NCBI GenBank assembly: GCA_002309835.1
Contig: DBYL01000010.1
Location: 1,215 to 41,438, forward strand
Origin: Bacteroidales bacterium UBA1187
Lineage (GTDB): Bacteria; Bacteroidota; Bacteroidia; Bacteroidales; Paludibacteraceae
Reading direction: 5' to 3'
Length of the DNA stretch: 40,224 nt
The notes below the pieces were generated by a model, which made no database searches, was not told where the DNA came from, and saw nothing but the letters and a program-made list of their open reading frames with translations. Below are positions 1 through 12,500 of the stretch, one piece after another (within the stretch, counting starts at the first letter, position 1; each line of letters opens with the position of its first letter). Both the position numbers and the translations under genes were made by a program.

Positions 1-2838
1 GACTTCGATGGTGACCAGATGGCTGTGCACTTGCCGTTGAGCAACGAGGCTATCCTCGAGGCACAACTGCTGATGCTCGGTTCGCATAACATCCTTGACC
101 CGGCTAACGGTAACCCGATTACCGTTCCGTCGCAGGATATGATTCTCGGTCTATATTATATTACTAAGGAGCGCACGGGTGCGAAGGGTGAAGGCTTGAC
201 CTTCTACTCCGAGGAGGAGACCATCATCGCCCTCAACGAAGGTCGTGTGGATATCCACGCGAAAGTCAAAGTGCGCGTCAACGGTGAGTTGATAGAGACC
301 ACTCCGGGCCGCGTCATCGTTAACCAGTATGTACCGGCTGAGATCGGTTATCAGAACGTACTGATGAAGAAGGGCGCTGTGAAGAGCATCATTTCGAAGG
401 TCATCAAGACTTGCGGTGTAGCTCGTGCTGCTCAGTTCCTGGATGATATCAAGGACCTCGGTTACTATCGCGCTTTCCGCGGTGGTCTGAGCTTCAACCT
501 CAATGATATCATCATCCCGGAGGAGAAGAAAGCCCTCATCGAGAAAGGTAACGGTATTGTAGATCAGATCACCGAGTTGTATAACGAAGGTGAGATGTCC
601 GACGATCAGCGTTATCGTCAGACTGTAGATACCTGGAAGCAGATCGACGACGAGATGACCAATATCTTGATGGATCATATGACGAGTGCTGACCAGGGCT
701 TCAACTCCGTTTACATGATGATGGATTCGGGTGCCCGTGGTAACAAACAGCAGATCAAGCAGTTGGCTGGTATCCGTGGTATCATGGCGAAGCCGTTGAA
801 GGCAGGCGCTACTGATACGCGTCCTGATATCGAGAACCCTGTCCTCGCAAACTTCAAAGAGGGTATGTCTGTGCTGGAGTACTTCATCTCTACCCACGGT
901 GCTCGCAAGGGTCTTGCCGATACGGCTCTTAAGACGGCCGATGCCGGTTATCTGACTCGTCGTTTGGTCGATGTATCGCATGACGTGATCATCAATGAGG
1001 AGGACTGTGGTACGTTGCGTGGCTTGACGGCTCGCGCTATCAAGGATGCTAACGGTCATACGATCGCTTCCTTGACGCTCCGTATCCTCGGTCGTGTATC
1101 GGTACATGATATCCTTGATAATAATGGTAAGCTCATCGTGGCTGCCGGTGAAGAGATCCGCGAGGCTGCTTGCGAGGCTATCGAGGCAGCAGGCATCGAG
1201 GAGGTAGAGATCCGCTCGGTACTCACTTGCGAGAGCAAGCACGGTGTCTGCGCTAAGTGTTACGGTCGTAACCTCGCATCGCGTAAGATGGTGCAGAAGG
1301 GTGAGGCGGTCGGCGTTATCGCAGCACAGGCTATCGGTGAGCCGGGTACTCAGCTGACTCTTCGTACGTTCCACTCCGGTGGTTTGGCCGGTGGTGCGGC
1401 TGCGCAAGGTACGTATAACCTCACGCGTGAAGGTATCATCGAGATCGAAGATCTCCGTACCATCACTACGGCTGCAGGTGACGTGATCGTCGTTAGTCGT
1501 CAGAACGCGATGACGCTCAAGGACGAGAAGACCGGTGTGGTACTCTCTAACTTCGATATCCCGTACGCAGCGAAACTGTTCGTTACCCCGGGTGAGAAAT
1601 ATCCGAAGGACACGCTCGTATGTGAGTGGGATCCGTATAAGACTCCGTTGATCATCGAGCAAGACGGTTTCATTCGCTACGAGGATGTTATCGAAGGTGT
1701 TACCTGTAAGACCGAAGTCGATGAGCAGACCGGTAAGAAAGAGGTATCGATCACCGATACGAAGGATAAGACCAAGATGCCGCAGGCGCACATCGTCGAT
1801 AAGGCCGGTAATATCCTCCGCACGTATAACTTACCTGTTAAGGCGAGCCTGATCCATCAGGACGGCGATGCAGTGAAGATCGGTGATAACCTGTTCTCTA
1901 TGGCCCGCGCTACGAACCGTGGCGGTGATATCACCTCCGGTCTGCCGCGTATCACGGAGCTCTTCGAGGCTCGTAACCCGTCCAACCCGGCTGTAGTAGC
2001 GGAGATCGACGGTGAGGTTAGCTTCGGTAAGATCAAACGTGGTAACCGTGAGCTCTTCATCACCTCCAAACTCGGTGAGCAGAAGGCTTATCTCATCCCG
2101 CTGACCAAGCAGATCCTTGTTCAGGAAGGCGATTATGTACGTGCCGGTGTAGCGCTGTCTGACGGCGCTATCACTCCGGAGGACATCTTGTCTATCCAGG
2201 GTCCGACTGCCGTACAGGATTATATCGTTAACGAAGCACAGGCTGTGTACCGTATGCAGGGTGTGGAGATCAACGATAAGCACTTCGAGATCATCGTTCG
2301 TCAGATGATGCGTAAGGTAGAGATCCTTGAGCCGGGTGATACACGTTTCTTGGAGGGAGATATCGTCGATAAGATGGACTTCCTTGAGGAGAACGATCGT
2401 ATCTGGGGCCGCAAGGTCGTTACCGATGCCGGTGACAGCGAGGTACTCCATGAGGGTCAGATTGTTACCGCACGTCGTCTGCACGATGAGAACTCGTCGC
2501 TCCGTCGCCGCGATAAGAAACTCGTTCAGGCTCGTGACGCAGAGTGCGCAACGGCTAAACAGATACTCCAAGGTATCACCCGCGCCGCTCTCGGTACGAA
2601 GTCGTTCATGTCCGCCGCTTCCTTCCAGGAGACGACGAAGGTGCTCAACGAAGCCGCTATCCGCGGTAAGGTGGATTACCTTGAAGGCATGAAGGAGAAC
2701 GTGATCTGCGGTAACCTCATTCCTGCCGGAACAGGTATGCGTGAGTTCCAGAAACTCGCGGTACATAACCAGGAAGAGTACGCTGCTATCCAAGCTGCCC
2801 GAGAAGCCGCTGAGGCTGCGCTGAACGGCGATGAGTAA
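1..2838 (+). CDS. rpoC: DNA-directed RNA polymerase subunit beta' (5'-truncated by window edge)
   Basis: RpoC is the catalytic beta' subunit of RNA polymerase. The window opens inside the active-site loop: the first codons read DFDGDQMAVH, whose three aspartates hold the catalytic magnesium. About 945 residues remain; the preceding third or so lies outside the window. Further landmarks are the zinc-binding cysteines (EEDCGT near nt 1000, then CESKHGVCAKCYG near nt 1230-1266) and the trigger-loop/bridge-helix segment AAQAIGEPGTQLTLRTFHS (nt 1321-1377). It ends with an acidic ALNGDE tail at TAA 2836-2838, directly before a strong terminator. A 546-codon open frame on the opposite strand (151-1791) is a shadow of its biased codon use. 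The last 12 codons and the terminator are duplicated at 13326-13423. Confidence 0.99.
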   Translation, partial: DFDGDQMAVHLPLSNEAILEAQLLMLGSHNILDPANGNPITVPSQDMILGLYYITKERTGAKGEGLTFYSEEETIIALNEGRVDIHAKVKVRVNGELIETTPGRVIVNQYVPAEIGYQNVLMKKGAVKSIISKVIKTCGVARAAQFLDDIKDLGYYRAFRGGLSFNLNDIIIPEEKKALIEKGNGIVDQITELYNEGEMSDDQRYRQTVDTWKQIDDEMTNILMDHMTSADQGFNSVYMMMDSGARGNKQQIKQLAGIRGIMAKPLKAGATDTRPDIENPVLANFKEGMSVLEYFISTHGARKGLADTALKTADAGYLTRRLVDVSHDVIINEEDCGTLRGLTARAIKDANGHTIASLTLRILGRVSVHDILDNNGKLIVAAGEEIREAACEAIEAAGIEEVEIRSVLTCESKHGVCAKCYGRNLASRKMVQKGEAVGVIAAQAIGEPGTQLTLRTFHSGGLAGGAAAQGTYNLTREGIIEIEDLRTITTAAGDVIVVSRQNAMTLKDEKTGVVLSNFDIPYAAKLFVTPGEKYPKDTLVCEWDPYKTPLIIEQDGFIRYEDVIEGVTCKTEVDEQTGKKEVSITDTKDKTKMPQAHIVDKAGNILRTYNLPVKASLIHQDGDAVKIGDNLFSMARATNRGGDITSGLPRITELFEARNPSNPAVVAEIDGEVSFGKIKRGNRELFITSKLGEQKAYLIPLTKQILVQEGDYVRAGVALSDGAITPEDILSIQGPTAVQDYIVNEAQAVYRMQGVEINDKHFEIIVRQMMRKVEILEPGDTRFLEGDIVDKMDFLEENDRIWGRKVVTDAGDSEVLHEGQIVTARRLHDENSSLRRRDKKLVQARDAECATAKQILQGITRAALGTKSFMSAASFQETTKVLNEAAIRGKVDYLEGMKENVICGNLIPAGTGMREFQKLAVHNQEEYAAIQAAREAAEAALNGDE

Positions 2839-2900
2839 GTCACTCTGACAAGCTTACATAGAACAAAAAGGAGAAGCATCACGCTTCTCCTTTTTGTTTG
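2803..2900 (+). repeat. 98-bp direct repeat, copy A (rpoC 3' end plus terminator)
   Basis: This is the authentic copy: the last 12 codons of rpoC, the spacer and the terminator. It aligns base for base with 13326-13423 at an offset of 10523, with a single difference (A at 2878, G at 13401, in the hairpin loop). The two copies bracket the small lipoprotein gene, the giant gene and a helicase fragment. Confidence 0.97.
2863..2897 (+). terminator. rpoC intrinsic terminator
   Basis: A 13-bp perfect stem (2865-2877 with 2883-2895, core GGAGAAGC/GCTTCTCC) with a 5-nt loop is flanked by A5 and T5, so it can act in both directions. It lies 26 nt after the rpoC stop codon. A copy differing only in one loop base occurs at 13386-13420. 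Confidence 0.9.
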
Positions 2901-2944
2901 GGGTCCCCGACGAATTTCTTTCACCTTTTCCCGAGAACGGTCGG

Positions 2945-2972
2945 AAGGCACCCTACGGGGTGTCTTTTTTTT
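2945..2972 (+). terminator. Second hairpin with T-tract downstream of rpoC
   Basis: The stem 2945-2953/2958-2966 (AAGGCACCC with GGGTGTCTT, one G-U pair) closes on a TACG tetraloop and runs into T8 (2965-2972). Just upstream, GGGGTCCCC at 2900-2908 is palindromic, and CCGAC (2907-2911) can pair with GTCGG (2940-2944). The whole of 2900-2972 may therefore fold as one element. No gene ends between this hairpin and the first terminator, so its role is unclear. Confidence 0.6.
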
Positions 2973-2989
2973 GTAAAAATACAAAAAAT

Positions 2990-3021
2990 CTTGCGTATGT
3001 CAAAAAAAAACAGTACTTTTG
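2990..3021 (+). promoter_or_regulatory. Bacteroidetes-type promoter for the lipoprotein/giant-protein unit
   Basis: -33 element CTTG (2990-2993), a 20-nt spacer containing an A-tract, and -7 element TACTTTTG (3014-3021) match the Bacteroidetes housekeeping sigma consensus TTTG-N~20-TAnnTTTG. The upstream stretch CTTGCGTATGTC is identical to the one in the secG promoter. Transcription would begin about 25 nt before the ATG at 3053. Confidence 0.75.
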
Positions 3022-3052
3022 TGGCGGGATTATAAAATTAAAACCATTTAAA

Positions 3053-3469
3053 ATGAAAAAGCTTCAATTATTCCTGGCGGCTATCGTAGCCGTAGCGATG
3101 ACCTCGTGTGTGAAATTCAAGACCGAGGCAACCGTGGATGTAGAGGTAACCAAAGCAGGCAGTCCTGCAGCGGGTATCCAAGTGTACAAATTCAAAGACA
3201 ACGGCCTTGGCCCGGGTAGCACGCTCTACAAGAGCAATGCGACCGGCAACGCCACTACCAATGCCGGCGGCGTGGCTCATTTCGACCTTAAATCTCCGGA
3301 TGATTTAGACCCGAGTGATGTAGTGGATGACAAGGCTACGTTCTATTTCTGCACCTATGATGCAGAGGACACCCGTAACGCTATCGTAACTGTAAGCGTG
3401 AAGACCGGCGATAAACTGACCGTCAAGCTGGATGTTCCCGAAGGTCTGGTGAACGATTCCGATGAATAA
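3053..3469 (+). CDS. Small lipoprotein with predicted Ig-like/CarboxypepD_reg-type fold
   Basis: The protein has 138 residues. The ATG at 3053 is chosen because it follows the promoter by about 30 nt and gives a clean lipoprotein signal peptide ending in MTSC (Cys19). The open frame extends upstream to 2894 but would then run through the promoter. After the anchor, the pattern (V-D-V-E-V-T, a Gly/Ala-rich turn, then AGGVAHFDL and TVSVKTGDKLTVKLDVP) resembles the seven-stranded beta-sandwich of carboxypeptidase-regulatory-like or Cna-B-like domains; this is inferred from the pattern only. It is the first gene of a two-gene unit with the giant secreted protein 56 bp downstream and may be its envelope partner. 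No catalytic motif is visible and the function is unknown. Confidence 0.8.
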   Translation: MKKLQLFLAAIVAVAMTSCVKFKTEATVDVEVTKAGSPAAGIQVYKFKDNGLGPGSTLYKSNATGNATTNAGGVAHFDLKSPDDLDPSDVVDDKATFYFCTYDAEDTRNAIVTVSVKTGDKLTVKLDVPEGLVNDSDE

Positions 3470-3476
3470 TCATTAG

Positions 3477-3503
3477 GCATGCGAGGCTGATTACCTCGCA
3501 TGC
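3477..3503 (+). terminator. Intercistronic hairpin (possible attenuator)
   Basis: A perfect 10-bp stem (GCATGCGAGG 3477-3486 with CCTCGCATGC 3494-3503) with a 7-nt loop lies 7 nt after the lipoprotein stop and 22 nt before the giant gene. It is not followed by a proper T-tract (TTGCTATAAAAATTT). Partial termination or an RNA-stability element that lowers expression of the 9.7-kb downstream gene is more likely than full termination. Confidence 0.5.
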
Positions 3504-3525
3504 TTGCTATAAAAATTTACATTAT

Positions 3526-6500
3526 ATGAAACATATTTTCAGCCGCCTGACAGTCACCTTAGGACTGCTCGCTATTTTTGCAGGAAGCGCTTTCGCTACG
3601 AACAGTTTCCTGGAAGAGACCGAAAACTACAGCGTCACGCCCAAAGGCAACGGCGTTGTCCATTTCAAGATTCCTATCTGGGCGTACGGCCGTGTGAACA
3701 ACTATCGTCTGGGCTACGGAACTTCGCTCTGGTATTCCGGTACATACAACAAGACCAAGACGTCAGGCGTAACCCATTTTATGTATATCCGCAGTACGGA
3801 CACGCAGAACACCTCTGACCCCGATAAGAATAGTACGGCGGAGATCAGAGTGAGCAAGGGAACCGTGAAAGTGACCAAGACATCGGACGGCGGCACGAAG
3901 CAGATAGATGCAGGTACGGACTATCAGTTCGTGGAACTCCCGGCTCAGAAATCGATGGACGGCAGTTACAAACGCGTCGTGTTCCTCGAATTTGACTGGT
4001 ATGTGCCCCAAGACCTGTCGACTACGACTTTCTATGCCGGCGTTGACGGGTTAATCTACAAATACGATGCGAAAGACAAGTCGGAACTACAGGAAATGAA
4101 TATATGGTATTGTTTTCCGGATAGGTTGGACGGCGCGGATGATCTGATAGCGCCGGAGTTGCAGTCGCCCTATTTGTATTTCATGGACGATAGTGGCAAC
4201 CCGATTCGCGAGGGCAAGGCGGCAATCCCGTATGTGGTCTATCAGACGCCTAAGTCGTATACCACATCGTTTAATTCGCAAAGCGTGACGGTAAGCAACC
4301 GTGCGGGGTCAATCATCGTGGCTACCACCGATAGTATCCAGCGCAACTTCAAGGCGACCTTTACGGTGCAGCCCAACTCGGATGTATCGACTACGGTGGA
4401 GCGTTCCACAAACGCCATCAATATCCCTGCGTATCACCGAATATATGATTTCGCAGTGAAAGAGGGCAAGGATGCGCAGGGTAGTTACACGGGCGCCAAG
4501 ACGCTGAGTTGGACGATACGAAATCCGCAGGCGGAGGACCTGATGAGTACCGACTATTTCGAGATACAGCGTGCGCAGAAAGAAGACTATTCGGATGCGC
4601 AAACGATTCAATTGCTGCCCATGACTCCGGATAGCAGTACGTACACCTATGTGGACGAGACGACCGTACCGGCAGGAACGGCTGTGACAGAAGACTCACT
4701 CCAACGATACTACAATATAGACTATAAAAACTATGTGCTTAAGTCTGAAGAAGGCGAACCGCTCTATTTGATGAATTTGCAGTTGGTTGCGACGACGAAG
4801 ACGCAGCCGGCGCAGCCTATTTACTACCGCGTACGCCGGGCTTCGGCTTCGGCGTGGGAATGGGACCATCCTTTCGCCCGGCAGACGACATTACAGCAGC
4901 ACAGTTACCTTGCGCCGTTGGCACTCACGCAGCCTGACTACACGCTTGACCCCGATTTTGAGAACAACCGTAAGGTACATTTCAATATCAAAATTGACAA
5001 TGCTCAGATAACCGATGCGCCGATTGTACCCGCAGACTGCGAGCTTATTCCCGAGTTCGTGGAGAATAAGATGCAGCTCGATTCGATAACGCTCAGTGTA
5101 AATGTCAAACCGGCATTCTGGGAGGCAGCGGATATCCTCATTTTCCGCACTTATTCGCCGGACAGCCAGACTTATTTGGAAGAAGGCATGAATACCCTTA
5201 AGCTGCCGGTAGGTAATACTACGCGCTTTGCCATTCATGTCGGCGTTAGCCCGTACACTACTTATGAATTCAACGGGGGCGGCGACTTTGACATTGTGGA
5301 GGGCGAGCTGAATGACCGGACGGCACCTCAATTGAACGGCGGATTATATACACTCATCCTTGATAACCGATGGCGTTACAGTGGCGCATGGGTCTATGAG
5401 GGACATGCGGAATTTACCCCCAACCCGGAAACGAAAGTAATTCCTGCCGTTGTTACCGAGCGCTGGAACGAGGTGAAGGGTTCGGTGAAGATGATGATGT
5501 ACGAGAGTTTGACGGAGAAATACCGCACGACGGCCTACGGCCGCTGCACATGGGACCGCGGCGCGAAACTGGTGCTTACGCGCACATCCGTAGAGTCGGG
5601 AAGCGAGATAGAGTTCATCGTTCCGCAGGACAGCATCCGCCGCAATGAAGACGGCAGCTGGACAGCGCACTTCACGGATATAGCGAACATGGCTTGTACG
5701 CACTATACCTACACGGCGCAGATAGACCCGTCGGATGCCGAGTTGCGCTTCCAGAACCCGAATTCCACGGCGCCGGTAGCCATCAACGGACCGTCGCTTT
5801 ATTTCGATGAGGCGGCGACCATCACTTCCTTTACCGCTTCGCAGGGCCTTGCGGACGGAGAGAACAAACGCGGCGTGCAGTTGCGTTGGACGGCTTCCGC
5901 GCCTTCGGTAGATGAGTTTATATTGCTGCGCGTTCCGCAGGGAAGCAGCGATGTGCCGGATACACTGTATCGCGGCGCAGAGGTCACATGGTTTGACCAA
6001 ACAGCCGTGCCGGGTACGCATTATGAATATACCATCGTAGCGCGTTATGAGTGCAACGGCCAGCGCACTGACAACAATGCTACGGCGATAGGATGGCGTA
6101 CCGAGTTCGGCGAGATACGCGGTGTAGTAACACAGACCGACAACACAGGCATGGCGGGAGTGACGGTCAGCCTGAGTGGCAACGGTTTCACGCGCAGCAT
6201 GGTCACGGGCGCGGACGGCGCGTTCGTATTCGACAGCCTGACTTATGATATCGCGTCCGGCTCCGTATTTACGATAACGCCGACGTCGCAGTACGGTACC
6301 TTCAGTTATAACAATACCTCTTCCGGCGTGGCTTCTATTCCGCTGGACAGCAAGAGTTGTATCGCGAGCGGCGTGAACTTCGTCAATACCAGTTGTGTCC
6401 GCCTCACGGGCCGCGTGCTCTTTGACCGGAGTACGATACCGGTTGCCGGCGCATATTTCCTGCTCAACGGCGATTCGATTCGCCGTAACGGACTGGCGTA

Positions 6501-9500
6501 TCTCACCGGCACGGACGGTTCATTCGAGCTGACGGTCCCCAAGTCGATGCCTTGCCGTCTGCAGGTGGCGAAAGCGGGACATACGTTCCGCAACGACGGA
6601 TGGCTCTTCGTGACGGAGGGCGATACGACCTTCTCGCTCGTCAAACCGCTGGACGGCGTTCGGTTCTACGACAAGACCAAGGTACGTCTCGTCGGACGTG
6701 TAGCCGGAGGTAGCGACCAGCAGAAACTGCCGCCTGCGTTGGGCTTGGGCAAGAACAATCTCGGTGATGACTTGCAACTGGTGCTGATGCTCGAGGGCGA
6801 CAACACCGCTCACGTGGTGCATAATCCCGAAGACCTGACGCAGGACACGCTGCATTTCGCGGTGGACAGCACGCAGACGATATACGAACTGAAGCGTATC
6901 ATCATCCGTCCCGACAGCAAGACCGGTGAGTACGCGGCGGACCTCTTCCCCGTCAAATACAAAGTGGTACAAGCGACCGCCAAGGGTTATGCGACGCTGC
7001 TCGATATCGAAGCCGGTGCTCCGACGGTTGACTTGATAAACGCTCCGCTGCACATCTTGCATTCCGACAGCGGCAAACTGCATGCTACCTACAACGCCGT
7101 GTATGACTGTATCTACCGCAGTCCGATGGAGGTAGGCATCGTGCAACTCCAAGCCGGAATGCCGCAGGAAGGCTACGGCGAGAAGACGCTGCCGGTATCG
7201 AACCTGCTGAACCTCAGCAAATCGGTGGACGCCTATACGGTCGATAGTACAGGCAGGGTGAACTACCTGCTTGATTATCCTATTTTCCAGCAGGGCCGCA
7301 CCTACCGGTTCCGCGTCTCGGTCTATGAGGATTATTATTACAACAACGACCCCTTCTCCTCCGGCACCGACCGCGTTCGTCTGAACGGCGGCAAACTGAA
7401 GGTGTACAATGGTTTCAAATCGGGCGGGAACACCGCTACGGCGACCTATCCGCTCAACGAAGCCGGTGAGGCGAATATACAGGTAGAGGTGGATAACCTC
7501 AGCCTGCTGGCTACGGGCACGGATGCGCTCCGAACGATCGACCTGTCCATAGAGCGTGAAGGCGGTGCGCTGGACTATCAGGCGCTGCGCGGATTCGTGA
7601 CGGGTAACTATGTGGAGAACGGCGACCTCCGCGCCGTCACTGCCGACATACGCGTACTTGATGTGCTGCGCGACCCGCCCGGAAGCGGAAGTAGTTGTAC
7701 GCTGGAGAAGGGCGCAAGCTATAAATCGGTCAACCCGTTTGCCATCACCGTCAAGGCCGGTGTCAACCTCGCCTTCAAGATAGGTACGGCCTACAACCAG
7801 TCCGTCGGAGTGGTAACAACGGCGACCTATAGCGGAGTGAGCATGTCGGCCGGTAAGTCGAACTCATTCACTGTCCCGCTTGTGGCGACTATCAAGTATA
7901 ACTCCTCCTATACCTATACCTACAGCAATACCGAGAAAATTTCCACCGGTTCGTCTCCATCCTTCGTAGGCGCGAATGCTGATGTATTCATCGGTCACGC
8001 GACGGAAGTGCTCTACGGAACCGTGCGCGCCGTGCGTATCATCGATGACACTACCTATCAGTTGCGCAAACCGGCCATCGATGCGGGATATATCAAGGAG
8101 ATTGCGTCTGCCCAAACGGCGGACGGCGCGAAGTACCATTTCGTGATTGCCAAAGAGACGGTACTCGGTACCCGCGTGGGTACGGATTTCGCATATACGC
8201 AAGGACATATCGCCAATAAGCTCCTTCCGAATTTGGTGGCCCAGCGTAACGCGCTGCTCACCAATGCGGCAGACTCTGCGGCGGCACAAGCGATAGCGAA
8301 TGCGCAGAAAAAGGCTGTCTATTGGAATATCGCTACCGACGAATCGAAGATAGGTCTGGATACCACAACCTATAAAATCATCAAACCGACGAATGTACCG
8401 GACTTCGTTGAACCCGATAAAGTGAAGGCTATCAATAATGTCATCGTCAAATGGGTGAGCATCCTTGCAACCAATGAACGGGATAAAGTGGTAGCACGTC
8501 AGTCCGGCAAGCATGTCGGTACCTTCAGCGTCAGCGGCGGTACCAACTATGACTACAGCGAGTCCTACTCCGCCGACTGGTCGATAGGAGGTAATCTGTC
8601 CTACGGCGCACCGGATTTCGGAACCCTGTTCAAACAACTGGGAAATGGAAACGCATTAATAGGCTCCAATCCCGCCGGTAAAGCCATTGTCAATCTACTG
8701 AGTGACCGTATCATCAAAGGAGAAGATGCCTTGATTCTTAATATTGATGGCATGGCTGGCGGTGCGCAGTGGAAAACCGATGTGACGCCGGTATTCAACA
8801 TCGACACCGATATCCCGTGGTCCGACCACAGCGGAAGCGAGTCGAAATCCCGTAAGATAAGTTTCAACATTGCTCCGGACTCCTACGGCTATACCACTGT
8901 CAGCGTCTATCGTGCGCCGGCGGACAGTATCTTCGCCAAGCAGATAGGCGGCTGGACGCAATACGGTAATATATACTCCAACGCCACGGACTATAAATAC
9001 GGCAGTTTCATCTTCTTCCAGGAAGGCGGTTCGAGTCACTGTCCGTACGAGGGCGAGGTGCGCACCAAATGGTACAAGCCGGGTATGTTCGTCTTGGGTA
9101 ACGCGACGCTGCCAATGGAGAACCCCAAGATTACGCTCGACCAGTATTCCATCAGTAATGTGCCGGCAGACCAAGCGGCTGTGTTCCGCGTGACGCTCGT
9201 CAACGACAACCTCAATACCAGCGGCCGTCCCGCCACCGGACAGTATCTCTCGCTCTCCGTAGAACCGCAGACCAACCCTGACGGAGCCATCATCCTCATC
9301 GACGGCGAACCGCTCACCTCGGCTTCGACGCTCACGTTCTTCTGCGAACCGGGAGTACCTATCGTCAAGACCATGCAGGTACGCCGCGGCATCGTCGATG
9401 ACTACGAGGACCTCACTATCAAACTCGCTTCCACGACCTGCGCGTCGATTGGCATGCTGGCGAAGTTCTCCGTCCACTTCATGCCCGAGGCATCGCCCGT

Positions 9501-12500
9501 CAACCTGGCCGCTCCGCGCGACAAATGGGTGATGAATACCCTCTCGCCGCGTGATTCGATGGGATACTACCTGCCGGTCAGCATCGACGGATTCAACGTC
9601 AACCATAAGACCTTCGACCATATAGAATTCCAGTACAAGCTCACTACGGAGAATGACGACGCGTGGGTAAATGCCTGCTCGTTCTTCGCCAGCGACAGTC
9701 TGTACAAACTCGCTACGGGCAATAAGGCCATGATTGAAAACGGCCGTATCACGCCGTTCCGCTTCTATGGCGAACGCGACCCCAAGGAACTGAACTACGA
9801 CCTGCGTGCCGTCTCCTTCTGCCGTCACGGCTCGGGCTTCGTCACCAAGGCTTCGCCTGTCGTCAGCGGTATCAAAGATACGCGTCCGCCGGTTCTCTTC
9901 GGCAAACCGCTGCCCGCCAACGGTATCCTTACCCTCGACGGAGATATCAAACTGCGGTTCAGCGAACCTATCGCCGGTAACTGGCTTGACGAAGATAATA
10001 ACTTCCAAGTCCTCGGCGTCACCAATGCTACCGGTATCACGCAGACCACCTCGCTCTATTTCGACGGTGAGGAAGGGAGCTACGCCCTCAGTCAGGCTTC
10101 GCGCGAGATGGCCATCACCGACCTCACGCTCGACATGCTCATCAAACCTGCCGAAACCAACCGCGAGATGACACTCTTTGCCCACGGCGACGATACCTAT
10201 TCGATTGCCTTCAGCCTCACGGCGGACAACCGGCTCAAACTGACTACACGGTCGGATGGAGATAACGACGAGTTCCTCTCCAAGCCGATGCAACCGCTGT
10301 CCTCTACGGACTTCACGCGCGTCATCATGGTCTATAACTCCAAGGAGGACGAAGTACGGTTCTATGCCGGCACGCAGGAAATCACTGACAACGCAAGAAC
10401 TCCATGGGTATTGCAGAACGATGCTGCGCCGCTACGCTTCGGTAGCGGACTCAAAGGCGAGAACCCCTTCCATGGAAACATGATGGAAGTACGTGTATGG
10501 ACCAAGGCCCTCACACCGGCGGAAATAGCCAATACCCATCTGCGCAGGCTCACCGGATTCGAATACGGACTGATGGATTATTATCCGATGGACGAGAGCA
10601 AGGGAGAGACCCTCAATGACTTAGCTTCCGGTGCAACGCTCTCTACAAAAGGACTTGCATGGACCAACCCGCAAGGCATCTCACTCGCTACGAGCGGCGC
10701 TCCGGTCAAACTGCAGCCGACCCTCTTCTCGCGTACCGAAGCGGAGGACTATACCCTCATGGGGTGGTTCCAAAGCGATAACGAACCTGCCGACACCGTT
10801 TCCCTTTTCGGTACGGCCCTCAATGACTCGACCACTATGCAGATAGCGTTCGGAAACGGTTCTGTCCGCTTTACGGCCGGTAACGTGAATGAGTTCGCTT
10901 CCGCCAACCTCACCGATGGCGCATGGCATCACTGCGTACTCGTCATCAGCAAGACCTACAACAGCGGTGCGCTCTATATAGACAATCAGCTGATGCTTAT
11001 GTTCCCCACAGCCGGCATCGGCGCGCTCGCAGGCACCTCCGTTTGGCTTGCCAAAGGACTGAAAGGCAATATCGACGATGTGTGCCTCTTTGAGCAGGCG
11101 CTGCCCGCCGAACTCATCGCCGAATATGGCAAACAGACACCTTCCGGCGAAGAGATGGGCCTCGTCAACCTCCTTACTTTCTCCTGCGTCAAACGCAATT
11201 CGTCGGGTGTCATGGAGCAGGTGTTCAGTCCCGATAACCAACGCATCTTCCGCGATGCAAACGGCACTGTCGTCAATAAGGTGCAACCACTGCTCGTTGA
11301 GGACCTTGTCGCGCAGGCGGATAAGAATAGTTATGCGCCCGTGCGCGACAGAGGACTGCTCACCAACCTGCCGTTCAACTGGACCTATCAGGAGTCCGAC
11401 CTGCTTATCAATATCAAGGCGCAGCCGCGTGAGATTAACAAGCGCACCATGTACCTCACCGTACGCGATGTAGAGGACCTCAATGGCAACCGGCTGCCCT
11501 CACCCGCTACATGGACCGTCTATGCCAACCTCAACAGTATCGTCTGGACGGAACGCTCTTTGCGCATCACGGCCGACTACGGACAGACGGAAGTCATACG
11601 CAGTCCGATGACCATTGTTAACCAGACCGGCATGACGCGCCAGTATGTCATTGACCATCTGCCCAACTGGCTCACCGTTTCGCCCGCACAGGGTACGCTC
11701 GAAGCGGAAGAGCAGAAAACGGTCACCTTCACCGTTGCCGAAGGACTCAAACCCGGCATACATAATCATGTCGTCTATCTTACCGATGACCAGGGACTGT
11801 CCGAACCGCTGCTCGTAGAGGTGGAGATAGAGACGCATTGCCCGTATGACGACCCCGAGAGAGGCAAGTATCCGTTTAACATGTCGCTCTGCGCACAAGT
11901 CAAGATAGGTAATGCCTTTGATTCCGACCCCGACGACAAGGTCATTGCGCTTTGCCAAAACGAATGCGTAGGAGTGGCGAATATCGACTTCGACAACCGT
12001 ACCAATAAGTCCCAACTCTTCCTTACCGTTCATGGTAACGAGGCTATGAGTCAGAAACCCGTGCACTTCCGCTTGTGGCAGGCCTCCACGGGCAAACTCT
12101 TCGAACTGACTTCGGATAGAGTGGTGCGCTTCGCACAAGGAGCCGTCTATGGCTGCGGCGACGGACAACCCGTCATGCTCACCACTTCCGGCAACGAGAT
12201 ACAGAATATAGACCTCTATGCCGGATGGAACTGGGTATCGACGAACCTCGACCTCTCTACTTCCAAGGGCGCTCTCGCGGCATGCTTGACGGCGGCGAAC
12301 CCGTGGAAGGAAGGTGACCTCATCAAGAACCCGTCCGAACGCCAGTTCAGCACCTATTCCGAGGTGATGGATGCCTTCGTAGGCTCGCTTAAGAAACTGC
12401 ACTATGCGCAGATGTATATGGTTTATTCGGCAGAAGATAATGCAATGCGTATCTCCGGCGAGAAACTGCATGCCGACTCGATGAAGATTACCGTGCTGGG

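Noticed and set aside
151..1791. 546-codon open frame antisense to rpoC
   Set aside because: It is a codon-bias shadow: the plus strand encodes highly conserved RpoC throughout, and the antisense product has no signal, promoter or recognisable domain.
3477..3503. Full terminator separating the small lipoprotein from the giant gene
   Set aside because: The hairpin lacks a T-tract and no promoter is found between it and 3526, so complete termination would leave the giant gene unexpressed.
8695..10293. 532-codon open frame antisense to the giant gene (also 11500-12837)
   Set aside because: The sense frame is continuous for 3231 codons with recognisable domains; the antisense translations are rich in Arg/Val/Glu as expected from frame shadows.
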